Assembly (NCBI GenBank): GCA_023404495.1
Contig: JAEYBE010000048.1
Span: forward strand, 1 to 64,000
Direction of reading: 5' to 3'
Length of the DNA: 64,000 nt
Origin: Actinomycetes bacterium
GTDB lineage: Bacteria > Actinomycetota > Thermoleophilia > Solirubrobacterales > JACPNS01
Below, in pieces: positions 51,173-59,529 of the stretch (the first letter of the stretch is position 1; every line of letters starts with the position of its first letter). Below the pieces are notes generated by a model. That model ran no database searches. It saw nothing but the letters and a program-made list of their open reading frames with translations, and was not told the origin of the DNA. Position numbers and translations under genes: made by a program.

Positions 51173-52848
51173 TGGCTACAAGCGACGCTGAATACGTCGA
51201 GCTGTTTCTCGCCGAAGCGCGAGAGAATCTCGAGACGCTGGGCGGCGCGATCATCGCGATCGAGTCCGACCCGGCCGACCGCGCGAACCTCGACGCGGTC
51301 TTTCGCGTGGCCCACTCGGTCAAGGGCATGGCCGCCACGATGGGATACGAGCAGATTGCCCATCTGACCCACGCGATGGAAGACGTCTTCGCGCTGCTGC
51401 GTGAGCGTTCGGGCACGATCGACCGCACCGCAGTCGATGCGCTTCTCGCCTGCATGGACATGCTCGCCGCGATGGTCGATGAGGTTGCCGAGTTTGGCGA
51501 AAGCAGGACCGATCCGGCGACGCTTGAGGCGACCCTGCGAGGCCTTGTGCGCAGCCGGGACGACAGCGAAGATCCGCTTGTGCAGGCTGCGGTGACTGAC
51601 GCCGCGCTCGGCGAACCCGATCCGACCGCCAAGCCGGCGGATCTGGTGGGCGCTGCGGTCAAGGACACGCAGTCGCGCGCCACCGTGCGCGTCGAGGCCG
51701 AACGACTGGACACGCTGCTGCACATGATCGGCGAACTTGTCGTGCGGCGCAACTCAGTCGAGCAATTGGCCGCAGAGACGAGCGAGCCGCGATTGCTGGC
51801 TGCCGTCGGCGAGCTCACGCGCGCTTCGCAGGCGGTCCAGGACATGGTCATGCGGGTGCGCATGGTGCCGATCGACACTGCATTCGCCCGCCTGCCGCGG
51901 TTGGTTCGCGATCTCTCGCACCAGCTGGGCAAAGAAGTCGAGCTTGAGATCACCGGTCGTGACACCGAACTCGACCGGACCGCGGTCGACGCGCTTGTCG
52001 AGCCGCTGATGCACCTCGTAAGAAATGCGATCGACCACGGAATCGAGTTGCCCGCGGAGCGCGAGCAGGCCGGTAAGTCTGCCCGCGGGAAACTATCGAT
52101 CGCTGCTCGCCACGAGGGCGGAGAGGTCGTGATTGCGATTTCTGACGACGGCGCGGGCATCGACACCGCCGCTGTGGTCGAGCGAGCGCGCGAGCGCGGA
52201 CTCGTCGATCCCGGATTTGAGCCCGATGCCGATCAGGCGATCGAACTGCTGTTTTCGCCGGGATTCTCGACGCGTGCCGAGGTGAGCGATGTCTCCGGGC
52301 GCGGCGTCGGAATGGACGCCGTGCGGTCGGCGGTCCGAGGATTTGGCGGCGACGTGTCAGTTCGAACGACGCTCGGCGCGGGTACCACCACCGAGCTGCG
52401 CATGCCGCTCACCCTCGCGATCGTCCCGGCGTTGGTCGTCCGCGCGGCAGGCGATCCGTACGCGTTGCAGCTCGATCGCGTCGATCGGACATTCAAGCTC
52501 GATGAGGTCAAGACAACGACCACGGCGGGCCTGCCGGTGGCGGTTTTCGCCGACACGGCGATGCCGATCGTCAGCCTTGCCGAGTCGTTCGGGCGCTCCG
52601 CTGCAGAATCTGAGGGACAGTTCATGGTCACAGTCCGCTCTGCCGATAGACAGATAGCCCTCGTGGTGGATGAGATGGTTGGTCGTCGCGAATTGGTCAC
52701 GCGCCCTGTGCCAGAGCGGGTCAGGAGAGATTCGCCGGTCTCCGGCGGCGCAGTGTTGGCCAGTGGTGAGATCGCCTTCATCGTCGATTGCGAGGACTTG
52801 ATCCGCAGAACGCTTGTCGAGCCCGCCCGTGGCGGCTCGCGCCAGTAA
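51172..52848 (+). CDS. cheA: Chemotaxis histidine kinase CheA (short form)
   Basis: CheA phosphorylates itself in response to receptors and passes phosphate to CheY and CheB. The 558-residue protein has the HPt domain with H48 (RVAHSVKGMAATMG), a dimerisation domain (~165-235), the kinase domain with N box (HLVRNAIDHGIELP), G1 (DDGAGID) and G2 (SGRGVGMDAVRSAV), and the CheW-like coupling domain (~415-550). The linker between HPt and dimerisation domains (~110-160) is too short for a P2 CheY-docking domain. Its ATG overlaps cheR stop by one base. Confidence 0.95.
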   Translation: MATSDAEYVELFLAEARENLETLGGAIIAIESDPADRANLDAVFRVAHSVKGMAATMGYEQIAHLTHAMEDVFALLRERSGTIDRTAVDALLACMDMLAAMVDEVAEFGESRTDPATLEATLRGLVRSRDDSEDPLVQAAVTDAALGEPDPTAKPADLVGAAVKDTQSRATVRVEAERLDTLLHMIGELVVRRNSVEQLAAETSEPRLLAAVGELTRASQAVQDMVMRVRMVPIDTAFARLPRLVRDLSHQLGKEVELEITGRDTELDRTAVDALVEPLMHLVRNAIDHGIELPAEREQAGKSARGKLSIAARHEGGEVVIAISDDGAGIDTAAVVERARERGLVDPGFEPDADQAIELLFSPGFSTRAEVSDVSGRGVGMDAVRSAVRGFGGDVSVRTTLGAGTTTELRMPLTLAIVPALVVRAAGDPYALQLDRVDRTFKLDEVKTTTTAGLPVAVFADTAMPIVSLAESFGRSAAESEGQFMVTVRSADRQIALVVDEMVGRRELVTRPVPERVRRDSPVSGGAVLASGEIAFIVDCEDLIRRTLVEPARGGSRQ

Positions 52849-52866
52849 AGGTCAAACGCACCAGAT

Positions 52867-53487
52867 ATGAACATGCTTATGCCACTTGGGGAGCCCGCCC
52901 CGCCGATCTCAGACGAGCAGCAGGCAGCACTGGGCAAGGTCGCCGAGTCAATCTCGGAGAAGGCGACGGACGCCTTCTCGAAGCTGCTCGGCTCGAAGGT
53001 CACCGCGAAGGTTCCAGATCTTGAGGTGCTGCCGCTGAGCGAGGCGGTCGATCGCCTCGGTTCGGCGGGAGACCAAGTCACGGCCGCCTGGCTTCCCGTC
53101 GTCGGGCAGCTTGAGGCCAGCGTGCTGCTGCTGTTCGACCCAGAAGGCGAAGAGCAGATTTACGGCGTGCTCGGGCTCGAACGTGGCTCCGAGATGGCGC
53201 GCAGCGCGCTTCAGGAGATGGCCAACATCATTGGCACCCAGTACGTCTTCGGCATCGCGGAGTCCTGCGGATTGACCTTCGAGCCGGAGCCGCCTGAGGT
53301 CTCCGAGGGCATGCTCGGCGCTGTGCTCTCGACCGTCCTGGCGATGTCCACCGTGGTCACCAACTACGCGGTGCTGGTCGACACGCAGCTGAAAGTCGAG
53401 CAGGGCGATTGCACCGTGCGCTTCCTCTTCATCCCCAGCGACACCAGCGTTGAGGCATTGATCGAGAACATCGGCAGCGACGCGTGA
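52867..53487 (+). CDS. cheC: CheC-family CheY-P phosphatase
   Basis: CheC/CheX/FliY proteins dephosphorylate CheY-P. The 206-residue protein has one good phosphatase motif S-x3-E-x2-N (RSALQEMANIIGTQY). The second expected helix (LSTVLAMSTVVTNY) lacks the Glu and Asn. This gives a CheC-like fold with a single active site. The N-terminus (MNMLMPLGEPAPPISDEQQA) precedes the fold. It is followed by cheD with a 4-base overlap, the pair known to interact. Confidence 0.85.
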   Translation: MNMLMPLGEPAPPISDEQQAALGKVAESISEKATDAFSKLLGSKVTAKVPDLEVLPLSEAVDRLGSAGDQVTAAWLPVVGQLEASVLLLFDPEGEEQIYGVLGLERGSEMARSALQEMANIIGTQYVFGIAESCGLTFEPEPPEVSEGMLGAVLSTVLAMSTVVTNYAVLVDTQLKVEQGDCTVRFLFIPSDTSVEALIENIGSDA

Positions 53488-54110
53488 ACGGCGCCGCCGC
53501 ATCGTCGGCGGTCAACCTGATTCCGGTGCGAATGGGTGAGCTGGCCGTCTCGCGTGAGAAGCGCGACATGTTTTCCGTGATCGGGATCGGCTCCTGCGTG
53601 GTCGTGATCCTGATCGCGCCTGAGCAGGGCGCCGTTGCGCTCGCGCACGTCGTACTGCCCGAGTCGCGTGTCACCGGCGGCCGCGAGGCGCCCGCCGGCA
53701 AGTTCGCCGACACCGCGGTGCCCGCCCTGCTCGACGGCCTGCGCTCGTTGCGCGTCGAGCCGGAGGACACCTACGCCCTGCTGGTCGGCGGCGCGACGAT
53801 GTTCGGGCATACGCATTCGAGCAAACTCGCGGGCGTCGGCGACCGAAACGTCGAGGCCGTCCACCAGCAACTCGCGCGTTTTGGAATCGGCGTCGCGTCC
53901 GAGGAGGTCGGCGGGACGATCGGCCGCAGCGTAAACGTGGCGCTCGATGAGCTGGCCGCGTACGTGCGCAGTGGCCCCGGCGAGCCGTCCAGAATGGCCG
54001 GCTCGGATCATCCGCTGCGTGTAAAGGTTTCCGAGGGTGGGGCCGATCTTCAACCAGAGCCGTTTCCGGAGGACATCTGGGCCTCCGACACGGCGCAACC
54101 CACCCCGTAG
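53484..54110 (+). CDS. cheD: Chemoreceptor glutamine deamidase CheD
   Basis: CheD deamidates receptor glutamines and regulates CheC. The 208-residue protein has the catalytic C38 (VIGIGSCVVVI) and H55 (VALAHVVLP). The third residue, a Thr six positions before the Cys in T. maritima CheD, is Val32 here with Ser31 next to it, so activity is open. The family segment YALLVGGATMF and VGGTIGRSVNV are present. The C-terminal ~45 residues are extra. The start is GTG 53484. Confidence 0.9.
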   Translation: MNGAAASSAVNLIPVRMGELAVSREKRDMFSVIGIGSCVVVILIAPEQGAVALAHVVLPESRVTGGREAPAGKFADTAVPALLDGLRSLRVEPEDTYALLVGGATMFGHTHSSKLAGVGDRNVEAVHQQLARFGIGVASEEVGGTIGRSVNVALDELAAYVRSGPGEPSRMAGSDHPLRVKVSEGGADLQPEPFPEDIWASDTAQPTP

Positions 54111-54125
54111 GAAAGCTCATCCCCA

Positions 54126-54488
54126 ATGGCAACGATCCTGATCGCAGATGACTCGATGTTCATGCGCAAGCGCCTGAACGACATCCTCACCGACGAGGGC
54201 CACGAAGTCGTGGCCGAGGCCGAGGACGGCAATGAGGCGATCAACCTCTACGGCGCGCTGCGCCCCGAACTCGTGATGCTCGACATCACGATGCCCGAGC
54301 GCAACGGCATGGGCGCGCTCAACCACATCATGGCCACCGCACCTGAGGCAAAGGTGATCATGTGCAGCGCGCTGGGTGAGGAGACCGTCGTCCAGGAGTG
54401 CATCGACACCGGTGCCAAGGCGTTCGTCGTCAAGCCCTTTGACCCCGACGAAGTGGTCTCGGCGGTCGGCGACGCGCTCGCGGCCTGA
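54126..54488 (+). CDS. cheY: Chemotaxis response regulator CheY
   Basis: This 120-residue single-domain receiver has the acid pair D8-D9, the phospho-acceptor D53 (VMLDITMPERNG), S81 (MCSALGEE) and K103 (VVKPFDPDE). CheY-P would bind the flagellar switch or another output; none is encoded in the window. It ends the che gene run; the first receptor pair follows after a 90-base gap. Confidence 0.95.
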   Translation: MATILIADDSMFMRKRLNDILTDEGHEVVAEAEDGNEAINLYGALRPELVMLDITMPERNGMGALNHIMATAPEAKVIMCSALGEETVVQECIDTGAKAFVVKPFDPDEVVSAVGDALAA

Positions 54489-54578
54489 ACGGGCCGGTAG
54501 GTAGGGGGCCGGGCCCTGAGGCCGAAACCCTCGTTACGTGGTCTGCGACCGGCGTCGGTCGTCTGGGCACCCAAAAAG

Positions 54579-56018
54579 ATGAGCGACTCAGCCCCGAACG
54601 TGCAGCGAACGTCGGCCGCGCAGCGGATCCTGCCGCAGTGGTTTCTCGACCTTGACGCTGCCCGAAAGCCCTACGTGATCGTCGGGCTTGTGCTGATCGG
54701 TGTCGTTCCGCTGCTGGCGCTGGCAATTTCGGCGGCGGCCGATCTGAAGACCGACACCGCCGCATTCAACGCGCTGACGGTGAGCAGCGGTGCGACCGCC
54801 GCAGAGCTCGCCAACGGAGCTGACGCGATCCGTTCGGACTACACGCGCTACGCGGTCGGACTGATCGGTGCAACGCTCTGGGCTCTGATCATCGCGGTCG
54901 GCGGCGCGCGCATCACCGCGCACGTGGCGCACGTGTGGGTCTCGGATCTGACGACCGCCGCCCGCCGCATCGCCGACGGCGACCTGTCGGTGAAGATTGA
55001 GCGCGACAACGGCAGTCAGGTCGGAGACATCCAGGAGTCGCTCGGAAAAATGATCGCCTCGTTCAGCGCGACGGTCACGCGCATCGAGCGGGCCGCTAGC
55101 GAGCTGACCGAAGCGGCTTCGGCGATGGCGGAGACATCTGACAGCTCGGGACGCGCGATCGGCGAGGTCGCCCAGTCGATCAGCGCGATCAGCGAGGGTG
55201 CGGCGCACCAGGTCTCGCTGATCACCGAAGCCTCGAGCGTCGTCGGCCAGATCGAGTCTGCCGTCTTCGATGCTTCAAGCAATGCCTCGACCGGCCAGGA
55301 AGAGAGCGCCCAGACCGAGCGGCTCGCAGACCTTGGAGTCGAACGCGCGACAGAGATCCAGGCGGCGATGGAGACCGTCCGATCCGCCACGCGCACCGCG
55401 GTCGAGATGGTGCGCTCACTCAGCGAGACCTCATCGGATATCGACGAGATCGTCCGTGCGATCACCAGCATTTCCGGCCAGACGAACCTGCTCGCACTGA
55501 ACGCCGCGATCGAAGCTGCCCGGGCCGGCGAGCAGGGGCGGGGATTTGCGGTCGTCGCGGAGGAGGTGCGAAAGCTCGCCGAGGACTCACAGCGCTCGGC
55601 GGAGGGCATCGCGGAACTGATTGACGCAATCCAGCTGCAGACCGATCAGGCCGTCGCGGCGATGGAGGAGGGGATGGGCACAGTCGATCACGGCTTTGAG
55701 TCCGTCAGCCGCAACCGGCAGCTCTTCTATGACATCAGCGGAGCAGTCAGGCTCTTTCACGAGAGTTCTGTCGAAATCGCGCAGCTGGCGAAGACGATCT
55801 CCGAGGACGCATCGAAGGTGCGTGAACGCATCGAGGAAGTCGCATCGGTCGCCGAGCAATCGAGCGCATCGACCGAACAGGTATCGGCCTCGACGCAGGA
55901 GACCTCCGCGTCGTCCCAGCAGCTGACGGCCGCCGCCCAACGGGTCTCCCAGACCGCAATTTCGTTGAAGGAACTCGCCGGCCGCTTTTCGGCGCCATCC
56001 AAAGGTGGCTCGCTATGA
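54579..56018 (+). CDS. Methyl-accepting chemotaxis protein, pair 1 member A
   Basis: This 479-residue receptor has two membrane helices (~29-50 and ~90-112) with only a ~38-residue outer loop, a HAMP domain (~113-165, AARRIADGDLSVKIERDNGS) and a long signalling coiled coil. The tip is canonical: QTNLLALNAAIEAARAGEQG followed by RGFAVVAEEVRKLAEDSQRS. No C-terminal CheR-binding pentapeptide is seen. It is coupled to member B by an ATGA overlap. With no large sensor domain, it may sense membrane state or work with its partner. Confidence 0.93.
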   Translation: MSDSAPNVQRTSAAQRILPQWFLDLDAARKPYVIVGLVLIGVVPLLALAISAAADLKTDTAAFNALTVSSGATAAELANGADAIRSDYTRYAVGLIGATLWALIIAVGGARITAHVAHVWVSDLTTAARRIADGDLSVKIERDNGSQVGDIQESLGKMIASFSATVTRIERAASELTEAASAMAETSDSSGRAIGEVAQSISAISEGAAHQVSLITEASSVVGQIESAVFDASSNASTGQEESAQTERLADLGVERATEIQAAMETVRSATRTAVEMVRSLSETSSDIDEIVRAITSISGQTNLLALNAAIEAARAGEQGRGFAVVAEEVRKLAEDSQRSAEGIAELIDAIQLQTDQAVAAMEEGMGTVDHGFESVSRNRQLFYDISGAVRLFHESSVEIAQLAKTISEDASKVRERIEEVASVAEQSSASTEQVSASTQETSASSQQLTAAAQRVSQTAISLKELAGRFSAPSKGGSL

Positions 56019-57394
56019 GGCGTTGGATGCAGACCGTGCCGCTCAAGCGTGCGTACACGGTTTCGACGATCGGCTACACGCTGCCGCTGCTGTTGATCGC
56101 CATCGTGCTCGTCTTCGTGGCCCATGGCACTGTCGGCGGCGCCGACCAGGCAGTCAAGGACGCGCAGGCCGGAGGCGAGGCGAGCGCGATCAGCTTCACC
56201 GATCTGGCCAAGGAGTTCTCGCTGCTCGTGTTGCTCGTGGCGCTGGTCGGCGGGCTGATCACCAAGAGCCTGCTGACGAATGTGTTGATGCGCGAGACAT
56301 ACAAGATCGTCGACGCCACGCGCGCCGCGGCGGGGGGTGACCTACGGCCTCAGATCGAGGTGAACATGTCCAACGAGTACGGCGAACTGCAAGCAGCAGT
56401 CAAGGATCTTTTCGGCGCCTTCCGCGTGACCGTCGCGCGCATCGAGGCGGCCGCGCTCGAAATGCGCGACGCCGCCAACGAGATGACTCACACCTCTGAC
56501 GAATCAGGTCGCGCAATCAGCGAGGTCGCCGTGGCGGTCGGCGCGATCAGTGAGGGTGCGTCGCACCAGTCGACACTGATCTCCGACGTCTCCGACGTGG
56601 TTGCGGAAATCGAACTGATGATCAAGGACGCCTCCGAACACGCCAGCGAAGCGCAGCGACAGAGCGCCGACACCGAGCGGCTGGCCGAAGACGGGGTGCA
56701 GGCGGCCTCTGAAGTGATGTCCGCGATGGAGCAGGTGCGCGAGCAGTCGCTTGCGACTGCCGCCGTGATCCGCGAACTGGGCGAGAAGTCGCAGAGCATC
56801 GACCAGATCGTCGGCGCGATCGCCGACATCTCGCAGCAGACGAACATGCTTGCGCTCAACGCGGCGATCGAGGCGGCTCGCGCGGGAGAAAGCGGCCGCG
56901 GTTTCGGAAACGTCGCCGGTGAGGTGCGCGCGTTGGCTGACGACGCCCAGCGTTCGGCCGATGAGATCAACGCGTTGGTGGCTCAGATCCAGGCGCAGAC
57001 CGGGTCTGCCGTGGCCGCGATGGAGCAGGCGGTTGTCGCCGTCGAGACCGGATTTGAGACGATCAATTCGAACCGTCAGACGTTCTTCGACGTCGGCTCG
57101 GCCGTCCAGCACCTCAACGAGGGCGCAGCCGAGGTCAGCGAACTTGCCGCCGGTATCGCATTCGGCGCGGGGCAGGTGCGCGCGCAGATCGAGGAGGTGG
57201 CGGCGGTCGCGCAGCAGTCGAGCGCCTCGACCGAGCAGGTCTCTGCGGCAACCGAGCAGACATCGGCTGGCGCCCAGGACGTCAGCGACGCGGCGCAGCG
57301 TGTCGCGCAGACGGCATGCAACCTCGCCGAACTGGCCGGGCGGTTCGAGCTGCCGACCGGCGCGTCCGACCGCTCGACCGGCGACGCTCGCTGA
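56015..57394 (+). CDS. Methyl-accepting chemotaxis protein, pair 1 member B
   Basis: This 459-residue receptor has membrane helices at ~15-37 and ~73-93, a ~35-residue outer loop, HAMP (~95-147) and a signalling domain. The tip is diverged from the canonical form: QQTNMLALNAAIEAARAGES, then GRGFGNVAGEVRALADDAQR (AVVAEEVRKLAE replaced by GNVAGEVRALAD). The opening MRRWMQTVPLKRAYTVSTIG resembles that of member B in pair 2. It overlaps member A by 4 bases. Confidence 0.93.
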   Translation: MRRWMQTVPLKRAYTVSTIGYTLPLLLIAIVLVFVAHGTVGGADQAVKDAQAGGEASAISFTDLAKEFSLLVLLVALVGGLITKSLLTNVLMRETYKIVDATRAAAGGDLRPQIEVNMSNEYGELQAAVKDLFGAFRVTVARIEAAALEMRDAANEMTHTSDESGRAISEVAVAVGAISEGASHQSTLISDVSDVVAEIELMIKDASEHASEAQRQSADTERLAEDGVQAASEVMSAMEQVREQSLATAAVIRELGEKSQSIDQIVGAIADISQQTNMLALNAAIEAARAGESGRGFGNVAGEVRALADDAQRSADEINALVAQIQAQTGSAVAAMEQAVVAVETGFETINSNRQTFFDVGSAVQHLNEGAAEVSELAAGIAFGAGQVRAQIEEVAAVAQQSSASTEQVSAATEQTSAGAQDVSDAAQRVAQTACNLAELAGRFELPTGASDRSTGDAR

Positions 57395-57416
57395 GTATCA
57401 ACGGTTCAACATCGCG

Positions 57417-57914
57417 ATGACTTCCGCCGATAGAGCTTCCGATATGAACGCCGCAGAGGGCACAATCTCCAATCAGCTTGTGGTTTTCGTGCTGGGCAGT
57501 GAGGAATACGCCCTGCCGATCGGGACGGTCCAAGAGGTGATCCGATTTCAGCCGCCGCGCTCGGTCTCGAGCTCGGACCCGACACTGCTCGGTGTGATCA
57601 ACCTGCGCGGGAGCATCGTGCCGGTGCACGATGTCCGGAGCCAGCTCGGGATCGATCACGCTGGATTGCCAGGGGTCGAGGATCCGGAGGATGAGAGCGG
57701 TCACAAGATCGTGCTCGTGAACATCGACGACCGCGTGGCGGGCGTTGTGGTCGATGACGTCTCCGAGGTCCTGAGCGTCGAGAACTCTGAGTTCGAGGAC
57801 CTGCCAGCTGCGGGCAATGCGATCGTCGACGGTGTGGTCAAGGCCGGCGAGCGGCTGATCGTGATGCTGGATCCCGCCGCGCTGACCAATCTGGCCGGCG
57901 ACGAGGCTCCGTAG
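57417..57914 (+). CDS. cheW: Chemotaxis coupling protein CheW
   Basis: This 165-residue protein links receptors to CheA. It has the CheW core: QLVVFVLGSEEYALPIGTVQ, LLGVINLRGSIVPVHDVRSQ and VAGVVVDDVSEVLSV. The loop between the two halves (GIDHAGLPGVEDPEDESGHK) is slightly long. ATG 57417 or 57444 may start it. Located between the two receptor pairs, 22 bases after member B. Confidence 0.95.
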   Translation: MTSADRASDMNAAEGTISNQLVVFVLGSEEYALPIGTVQEVIRFQPPRSVSSSDPTLLGVINLRGSIVPVHDVRSQLGIDHAGLPGVEDPEDESGHKIVLVNIDDRVAGVVVDDVSEVLSVENSEFEDLPAAGNAIVDGVVKAGERLIVMLDPAALTNLAGDEAP

Positions 57915-58011
57915 ATACGCACGCAACCAGCCTTACCGCGCTCATGGGATCGGCGCGAATGGCCGAAATAGCTCTGTAGTTCCGGTCAGGCAGACGGGGA
58001 CACGGACCGAA

Positions 58012-59529
58012 ATGTCACAAAGCTCAGGACACAGCTCAGAAGAGCCGCGCGTCGCGCGCCTGTTCCCGCAGTGGTTCAAGGATCTCGACTCGCAGCTAAA
58101 GCCCGTGGTCTCTTCGGTCGTGCTGCTTGTGCTCGCGGCGCCTCTGGTGGCCTACACGATCGTCAACTGGAGCAGAGCGGCGCGCATCCACGACCAGATG
58201 GCAACCCTGGTCGAAGGCGGCGGCAGCGGCGCCCGGCTGGTCGAGTTCACGCACGAGTATCAGGCCGCGGTGCACGCGGCCGAGTTCGGAATCATCCTGA
58301 CCGCGGGAGTCGCCGGCATCGGAGCGCTCTGGATTGCGTACGCGACTTCAAAGCTCGCGGCTGTTTGGCTGAGCACGCTCTCCGAGCGCGTCGGCAGAGC
58401 CGCCGACGGCGACCTGACGACCCGCATCGTGCGCGACAACAAGAGCCAAATAGGCGACGTGCAGGAAGCGCTCGGCAAGATGGTCGGCAGCTTCAACGCC
58501 ACCGTCGCACGGATCGATCGCGCCGCCTCTGACCTGCGCGACGCGTCGGTCGAGATGAGCGGCATCACCGACGAAGCCGGAAACGCGATCGGCGAAGTCG
58601 CGCACTCCGTCGCGATCATCAGCATCGGTGCCGGAAACCAAGTTGATCTGATCGCCGAAACGGTCGATGAGGTCGCGGCGATCGAGACTGCTGTCGGGGC
58701 AGCGGTCGAGCACGCCGACAACGTCAGCCGCCAAAGCATCGCAACCGTCGCGCTGACCAGCGAGGGTGTTGAGCGAGCCGCCGAGATCGAGGAGGCGATC
58801 GCAGAAGTGCGCGACACCGGCGCGGCGATGGGCAAGCTGATCGAGGATCTCGGGCGCAAGTCGACCGACATCGACCGCATCGTCGGTTCGATCGCCGACA
58901 TCGCCGAACAAACCAATCTGCTGGCGCTCAACGCGGCGATCGAGGCCGCCCGCGCGGGCGAGCAGGGCAAAGGCTTCGCGGTCGTTGCCGAGGAGGTGCG
59001 CAAGCTCGCCGAAGACGCACAGGAGCGCGCGGATGAGATCGCGGGCATGACCAAGGGCATCCGCGAGTGCACCGATCGCGCGATCGAGGCCGTCAAGCAG
59101 AGCACGCCGACCGTGATCGACAGCATCGAGGCCGTCGGCCAGAACCGCGTTGCCTTCACCGAGATCAGCGTCGCGGCAGAACAGCTGAACGCGTCGACCG
59201 AGCAGATCGCAGCGCTGGCCGCTGCGATCGCGCAAGACGCGATTCTCGTGCGTGGTGAGATCGAGGACATTGCCTCAGTCGCCGAAGAGTCGTCGGCGTC
59301 GACCGAGCAGGTGAGCGCCGCCACCGAGGAATCCTCCGCGTCTTCCCAGGAGGTGACGGCGGCCGCCACGCGAGTCGCGGCAACCGCCGACGGGCTCGCG
59401 CAGATGGTCAATGAGTTCACGATCGAGCGCCCTGGAGGCCAGAACCTGCGTCAGCTGCCGGGTCGCAGGGATACGAAATTGAAGGTCATTGGCGCCGGCG
59501 AAGAGCACCAACGGGAGCTCAGCGCATGA
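58012..59529 (+). CDS. Methyl-accepting chemotaxis protein, pair 2 member A
   Basis: This 505-residue receptor shares the N-terminal pattern PQWFKDLDSQLKPVV with member A of pair 1 (PQWFLDLDAARKPYV). It has two membrane helices (~38-60 and ~90-112), HAMP (RVGRAADGDLTTRIVRDNKS) and the canonical tip QTNLLALNAAIEAARAGEQG followed by KGFAVVAEEVRKLAEDAQER. It has an extra ~25-residue basic C-terminus. The ATGA overlap couples it to the next receptor. Confidence 0.93.
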   Translation: MSQSSGHSSEEPRVARLFPQWFKDLDSQLKPVVSSVVLLVLAAPLVAYTIVNWSRAARIHDQMATLVEGGGSGARLVEFTHEYQAAVHAAEFGIILTAGVAGIGALWIAYATSKLAAVWLSTLSERVGRAADGDLTTRIVRDNKSQIGDVQEALGKMVGSFNATVARIDRAASDLRDASVEMSGITDEAGNAIGEVAHSVAIISIGAGNQVDLIAETVDEVAAIETAVGAAVEHADNVSRQSIATVALTSEGVERAAEIEEAIAEVRDTGAAMGKLIEDLGRKSTDIDRIVGSIADIAEQTNLLALNAAIEAARAGEQGKGFAVVAEEVRKLAEDAQERADEIAGMTKGIRECTDRAIEAVKQSTPTVIDSIEAVGQNRVAFTEISVAAEQLNASTEQIAALAAAIAQDAILVRGEIEDIASVAEESSASTEQVSAATEESSASSQEVTAAATRVAATADGLAQMVNEFTIERPGGQNLRQLPGRRDTKLKVIGAGEEHQRELSA

